Origin: Plecoglossus altivelis
Lineage: Eukaryota; Chordata; Actinopteri; Osmeriformes; Plecoglossidae
Assembly: GCA_036571765.1 (NCBI GenBank)
Contig: BROE01000024.1
Span: 1,663,189 to 1,727,188 of the forward strand
DNA length: 64,000 bases
Reading direction: 5' to 3'
A program made the position numbers and the translations under genes. Of this stretch, positions 59,582 to 64,000 are shown piece after piece (position 1 is the first letter of the stretch; each line of letters starts with the position of its first letter). Below the pieces are notes generated by a model. It saw only the letters and a program-made list of their open reading frames with translations. It made no database searches and was not told the origin of the DNA.

Positions 59582-59880
59582 TTCCTATCCATCTCTCTCG
59601 TTCTCTCTCTTTCTCTCTCTCCCTCTCTGTCCATCTCTCTCTTCCTCTCTTTATCCCTCTCTCTATCCCTCTCAATCCATCTCTCTCTTTCTCTCTCTAT
59701 TTCTCTCTCTCCCTCTCTATCCATCTCTCTCTTTCTCAGTCACTCTATCTCCCGCTCTCCCTCTCTATCCCTCTCTATCCATATCTCTCTTTCTCTCTCT
59801 CTCACTCTCTCTATATCTTTATCCATCCATCTCTCTCTTTCTCTCTCACTCTCTCTCCCTCCCACTCTCTCTCTTACTCT
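59582..59880 (+). repeat. CT/CCAT-rich polypyrimidine tract
   Basis: About 300 bp of CTCTCT with recurring CCATCTCTCT and TATC interruptions. Open frames in it are low-complexity and not genes. Confidence 0.95.
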
Positions 59881-60079
59881 GCACTTAACCCACATATCCA
59901 ATTCATGGCAGTAACAGTCTAAACATGTTGTAGTGGTGTTAATAGACCTGTTGAATCGCACAGTATGCGTTTCCTCAGAGGCGGTAAAAACACGCGGTGT
60001 TAGTATGCCTGGAGATTATTGAACACTACTGAGCCACTTTGTGTGCCGGGTCATGGTTATCTGTGTTTATGTAGAGAAC

Positions 60080-60091
60080 CCTCTCTCTCTC

Positions 60092-60126
<35 letters not shown>

Positions 60127-60150
60127 TTTTCTCTCTCTCTCTCTCTCTCT
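60080..60150 (+). repeat. (CT)n microsatellite
   Basis: CT tract with one TTTTT interruption, followed by a short CA run. Confidence 0.95.
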
Positions 60151-61836
60151 CCCACATACACACACACTTCTCTTACCTCTTCTGAAGGTCTTATATTGAT
60201 GTATTGCAGAATGAAGGACAGAGGAATGTCAGCAATGAATGAACACACGCATTCGCAAACAGACTCACACACACCCCTTCTATACCTACTGACATGATTG
60301 AGTGGAATACATCTGTTGGCTAACCTAAGATGGATGGCCCCAGTAGTGGTTCCTCTGATATCTGATAAAGAGATGGAGGGAAAGAAAGAGAGAGCGAGAG
60401 AGAAGCATGGTCAAACTTTGGCCTCTCTACCTCTGTGATTTATGCTTTATTCTGCACAGATGCAGCGGATGCCGTCTCATAAAGAACGGAATGAAAAATC
60501 TAAGAAATTGGATATTAGAAAAAGCAATTACGACGGCTCCCGGCCTTGGGACCATTCACAAGTATAAGAAAGCTCTTCTCTCTTTCATGAGGGGGACATA
60601 ACACAGTGACTTAATGAAAAATGTCTAGAGCCATTTTTGATCTGTGATATCTCCCAATTGCGTGCGTAAGAGTATTGCAGGCAACTTTGAATACTTACCA
60701 TTTTTTATAGTCATTCCAATCAGATTGAAGGGCTCAGATATGACTCTTGTCTTCTTTGAAGACCCAGGGTCTTGAGTTTCAAAAAAAAGAATCTGTGTGA
60801 TCCATATTGTGGTATTTGATCCGTAATTTAAATTTGCGGTCATTTATTATTGATGCGGTCTTGTGATCCACTCACAGATCTTCGCTGTAATTCTCCAATG
60901 GAGACTCTCTGTTTCATCAAACAAACTTGATTTCTGAATGTGTTTTGCATTTTTTGTCATTATCCCCTCCTTTGCCGGTTCTTTCTTCACGTCCCTTCCT
61001 ACTCTTTATCTCCATCACCTTCCTCTTTTAGTGCCTTCAACAGTATAGCCTCCCTCATTCACTCTATTTCTCTCTCCCACCCTCTCTCTTTCCTTTCCCT
61101 CATGTCCTCCTCGGTAATTCTCTCTGCTCTCCACTCTCAAGTCCTAATTGAATTCTCGGGCTTCCTCGCGTCCATGCGCTAAGCGCTGTTCGTCTGTAAT
61201 GCAATAGGTCGGTGGTTGGAGTAGTGAGGCCCCTAGGAGTCTACATGTGGGCAAGACTTCCTCAAGGGGACGTCCCTCCTGAGGGAGCCGCATCTCCGTC
61301 GTGCAGCAGGCTCGGGGGCCAAACGCTGTTTCAGCCGTTCAGAGCGAGTGGTGAAATAACCTGTTCGATACAGCGAAATATCAGCATGCAGCCTGTTACC
61401 AGTTACGAACAAATGAGTCCTCTAAGAAATATTCCGGTCTCGAAGTTGACCGAAGCGCATTTTCAGAGTCGCTTTTGACGCAGCCCAGTTCAAACCCAAA
61501 TCTGGGCATGACCCTAAACCGTCATATTTAGCTTTTATCCTTGTCTCTGAGGATCAGAACATCCACAGGCTCCCGGCCAGATGGCTGAATGAGCTGCAGC
61601 TACGACTTGCGCCATGGAAGACTTCAGGCATCACAGCCACTTCACATTGACAAGGAGGAGGGAAAGAGTCGTCCACTTGCATGGTTTGGGCGGCGACTCA
61701 GGCGGGTTGCAATCGGTGGAGACAGATGGAGAAAAAGGTTCTTTGGTGAGGTATAAACAAACTGATTCATTGCATGGAAACCGGTCTAATCAGAGATTTG
61801 GGCCCATGGGGGATATAGAGAGAGAGAAGCTAGAGT

Positions 61837-61877
61837 TTGTGTGTGTGTGTGTGTTTGTGTGTGCGTGTGTGTGTGGG
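61837..61877 (+). repeat. (GT)n microsatellite
   Basis: GT tract with TTTGTG and TGCG interruptions. Confidence 0.95.
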
Positions 61878-62450
61878 TGAGGGTTGTTTTTGTTTGCTGA
61901 TTATACGTGGGATTTCATCTCTGCCGATATCAGCTGCTACAAGTACTCTTGTTCTCTCCGTGGCTTTCTTTTTCATTCCCTGACTCTCTCTCTCTTTTCC
62001 TCTGCAGCTCGACCTTTTTCTCTCCATGCATGGCACTCAATACGCTGACTTACTATCATCGTCGCTCTAAGTTGCATGTGTGGGTTTGTGTGGGTCTTTG
62101 TGTCTGCGTGTCAAAGAGAGTAAGCAAGTTAATGACTGCAGGTCCTTGGATGTGTGTTTGTCTGCTAGGGTCACTTCCTCAACCTCTTTGGCTTTTTTTC
62201 TCTCTCGTTGCAGCTGTCTGTCTCACTCTTTTTATCTCTCTCTTGCACAATTTGCTTGGTTTAGTGAATTGATGGCTGGATCACTGTGTAAAAGCAGAAT
62301 TGATTCCTGCGTTAAGTGTGTGGGCCTGGCTGTACTTTTGTGTGTGTGTTTATAAGATGGGCATTGGCTTATAGGAGGGTCTCTGAGATTCAAGTCCTCT
62401 ACACTGCCATAAAGACCCAGAGGCAAAAGCCTAATGGACATGATGTCAAT

Positions 62451-62733
62451 ACTGAGAGAGAGAGATGGAGAGAGAGAGGCTGAGAGGGAGAGAGAGGGGG
62501 GGGAGAGAAAGAGAGAGAGACTGAGAGGGAAAGAGAAAGAGGGGGTAAGAGAGAGGGAGTGAGGTTGAGGGAGAGAGAGAAAGAGAGAGGCTGAGAGGTA
62601 GAGAGAGAGGGGGTGAGAGAGAGAGAGAGAGAGAGAGAAAGGGAGGGGGAGAGAGGCTGAGAGGGAGGGAGAGAGAGGCTGAGAGGGAGAGGGGGGGAGA
62701 GGGAAAGGGGGGGGAGAGAGAGGGGGGGAGATG
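62451..62733 (+). repeat. GA/GAGGCTGAGAGG-rich purine tract
   Basis: About 280 bp, almost all purine, with a recurring GAGAGGCTGAGAGG motif and G runs. The Ser/Leu/Pro open frame on the minus strand is low-complexity and not a gene. Confidence 0.95.
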
Positions 62734-63000
62734 GGCCCATTAAAAGAGCAGTAGTGGGATTGGAGCCTCCCTACACAATTACATGGGAGATGGCCAATAG
62801 TACCTGGCTTGTGTTCGCCAGGTACGCGAGGCTTTGTCTGCATCCTTCTGGTCACATGCCACTCATCAACATGCGTGCTTTGAAACAGGCGTATCGATGA
62901 ACGTCTATGCATACGACTGTAGTGCGTTTACATTTGCCCATGCGATGTGCGTCAGTTTTTGGGAACTAGATTGCGTTTTGCTCCCATACACTCATTTCTA

Positions 63001-63195
63001 TGCCCTGGAGAGGGATAGGGAGTTGAGACGGAGAGCGAGAAAGAAAGAAAGAAAGAGGGTGAGGCAGCTGAGAGAGCGAACAAAGGGAGGGAGTCGAGAG
63101 AAAGAGTGGTAGAAGGTGAGCGGGTTGAGAGAAAGAGAGGAGGGCGAGGATGTGGAGAGAAGGTGAGCGAAGGAGATAGCGAGAGCATCATCTTA
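63001..63195 (+). repeat. GA-rich purine tract
   Basis: Imperfect GAGAGAAAG sequence over about 190 bp. Confidence 0.85.
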
Positions 63196-63659
63196 TGCTT
63201 CCTGTATCTCTGGCAGGTGTCTGTAGGCTGCGAGAGGACCTACGAGTATGAATTATGAAACAGACATGAGCAGTGCTGCGATGCTTAGGATTGGCACACA
63301 GCAAACATACACGCACAGATTCCCACTGTGAAGGAGGAAAGATGCTGCAAGACTACAACGAACTCTAGAGTGGACACGATAAATGGAGTAATATCTTTGA
63401 CACTGCAGAAAGAGACAGCTCTATTTGTGTGTGCGAACCTTATATATTAGATGAAATAATCGAGACGCAGAAAGATAGGAGATTTTTTTGAATATACCAT
63501 TGATCCCAAAAGGTCTGGAATACCTTAATGCAGAATTTACACTCACAACTGTGTGTCCTTGTGTGTGTGTTTGGTGTGTGTATGTATACACGGCATATGC
63601 GTGTGTCAGGCACGGAAGGATTCTTTATGTTGATGGTGCATGTGCTGTTTGTACTCTCA

Positions 63660-63925
63660 ACGGGAGGGGAGAGGAGAGGACGGAAGGGAAAGGAGAGAAA
63701 GAATCCAAGATGAGAGGTGGAGAGATCAGAGAAGATGAGTTAGGAAAACGAGAAGATGAAGAGGGGGGTAGAGGTGCAAGGGAAGGAGAGAAGGTAGAGC
63801 GACGGACGGGGGAGAATGAGGGGCGAAAAGATAAAAAGGAGAGGAGAGCGGGGTAATCGAAGAGAAGAGGGCAGGACAGGGGGAAGAGAAGACGATAGGA
63901 GAGAAGAAGGGAGAGGAAATCTGGA
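63660..63925 (+). repeat. GA/GGAGA-rich purine tract
   Basis: About 265 bp of purine-rich, imperfect GGAGAGGA and GAAGAG units near the window end. Confidence 0.85.
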
Positions 63926-64000
63926 GTGATTCTCCCTCCTCCCAGTACCTTAACTACAGTCATGGTCCAGTCCGCCCCTCAATCACTCTCAGTGGGCACT

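Larger units (their letters stand above)
54739..64000 (+). other. slc9a9 intron 12 or later (to window end)
   Basis: About 9.3 kb without a recognisable further exon. I looked for the ESARLFRMWY.FDH.Y and SGPPLTTTLP tail segments and did not find them. It holds a hAT relic and many CT, GT and GA tracts from 57.6 kb to the end, plus a repeat-poor island at about 60440-60960. The remaining exons are presumed to lie beyond the window. Confidence 0.7.

Noticed and set aside
60461..60601. Possible exon after TTCTGCACAG with an open frame
   Set aside because: The reading frame resembles no part of the NHE9 tail and lacks a clear donor. It was kept only as a possible conserved island.
62008..62070. 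Possible slc9a9 exon 13 after a CTCTGCAG acceptor
   Set aside because: The translation (LDLFLSMHGTQYADL) has no similarity to the expected post-LNIR segment of NHE9, and the acceptor-like sequence is explained by a CT-rich tract.
62232..62912. Open frame of 226 codons on the minus strand
   Set aside because: Ser/Leu/Pro low complexity from a GA tract.

Overview
This is a piece of vertebrate nuclear genome, most likely from a ray-finned fish. It carries two ordinary intron-containing genes arranged head to head. There are no operons and no bacterial-style coding density. The DNA is very rich in dinucleotide microsatellites and purine or pyrimidine tracts, holds a small hAT-type transposon relic, and has two short assembly gaps (15040-15274 and 35241-35352). 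The intergenic distance is only about 8 kb, where I recall more than 100 kb between the same two genes in human. That compactness and the repeat style suggest a teleost; the species cannot be named from the sequence.

Left third (2792-20288, minus strand): a complete three-exon coding region for DIPK2A (C3orf58/DIA1/HASF), a divergent protein kinase of the FAM69/DIPK family that acts in the secretory pathway. The exons join in frame to 433 codons, against about 430 in human. Bases 1-2791 are its 3' flank and probable 3' UTR. Its 12.2 kb first intron holds most of the left-hand simple repeats, a perfect 12-bp x 7 array, a possible tRNA-derived SINE and the first N gap.

Middle (20289-28454): the divergent intergenic region. 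It includes a candidate 5' UTR acceptor for dipk2a near 20.56 kb and a GC-box/TATA-like patch near 27.34 kb that could serve one or both genes.

Right two thirds (28455-64000, plus strand): the first twelve coding exons (473 codons plus 2 nt) of an endosomal Na+/H+ exchanger of the NHE6/7/9 type, best assigned to SLC9A9 (NHE9) by diagnostic residues and by its position beside DIPK2A. The C-terminal exons were not found and probably lie beyond the window. Two of its introns have minor-spliceosome (U12-type) signals: one AT-AC intron and one GT-AG intron with a GTATCCTT donor. These are the most notable sequence-level signals here.

The DIPK2A-SLC9A9 pair is the same neighbourhood as human 3q24, a region implicated in autism. 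I found no undescribed multi-gene system. The findings are the U12 introns, a divergent NHE9 copy, a possible shared promoter, two perfect local duplications (one probably an assembly artefact), a hAT relic with its target-site duplication, a perfect inverted repeat and several repeat-poor islands that may be conserved regulatory DNA.
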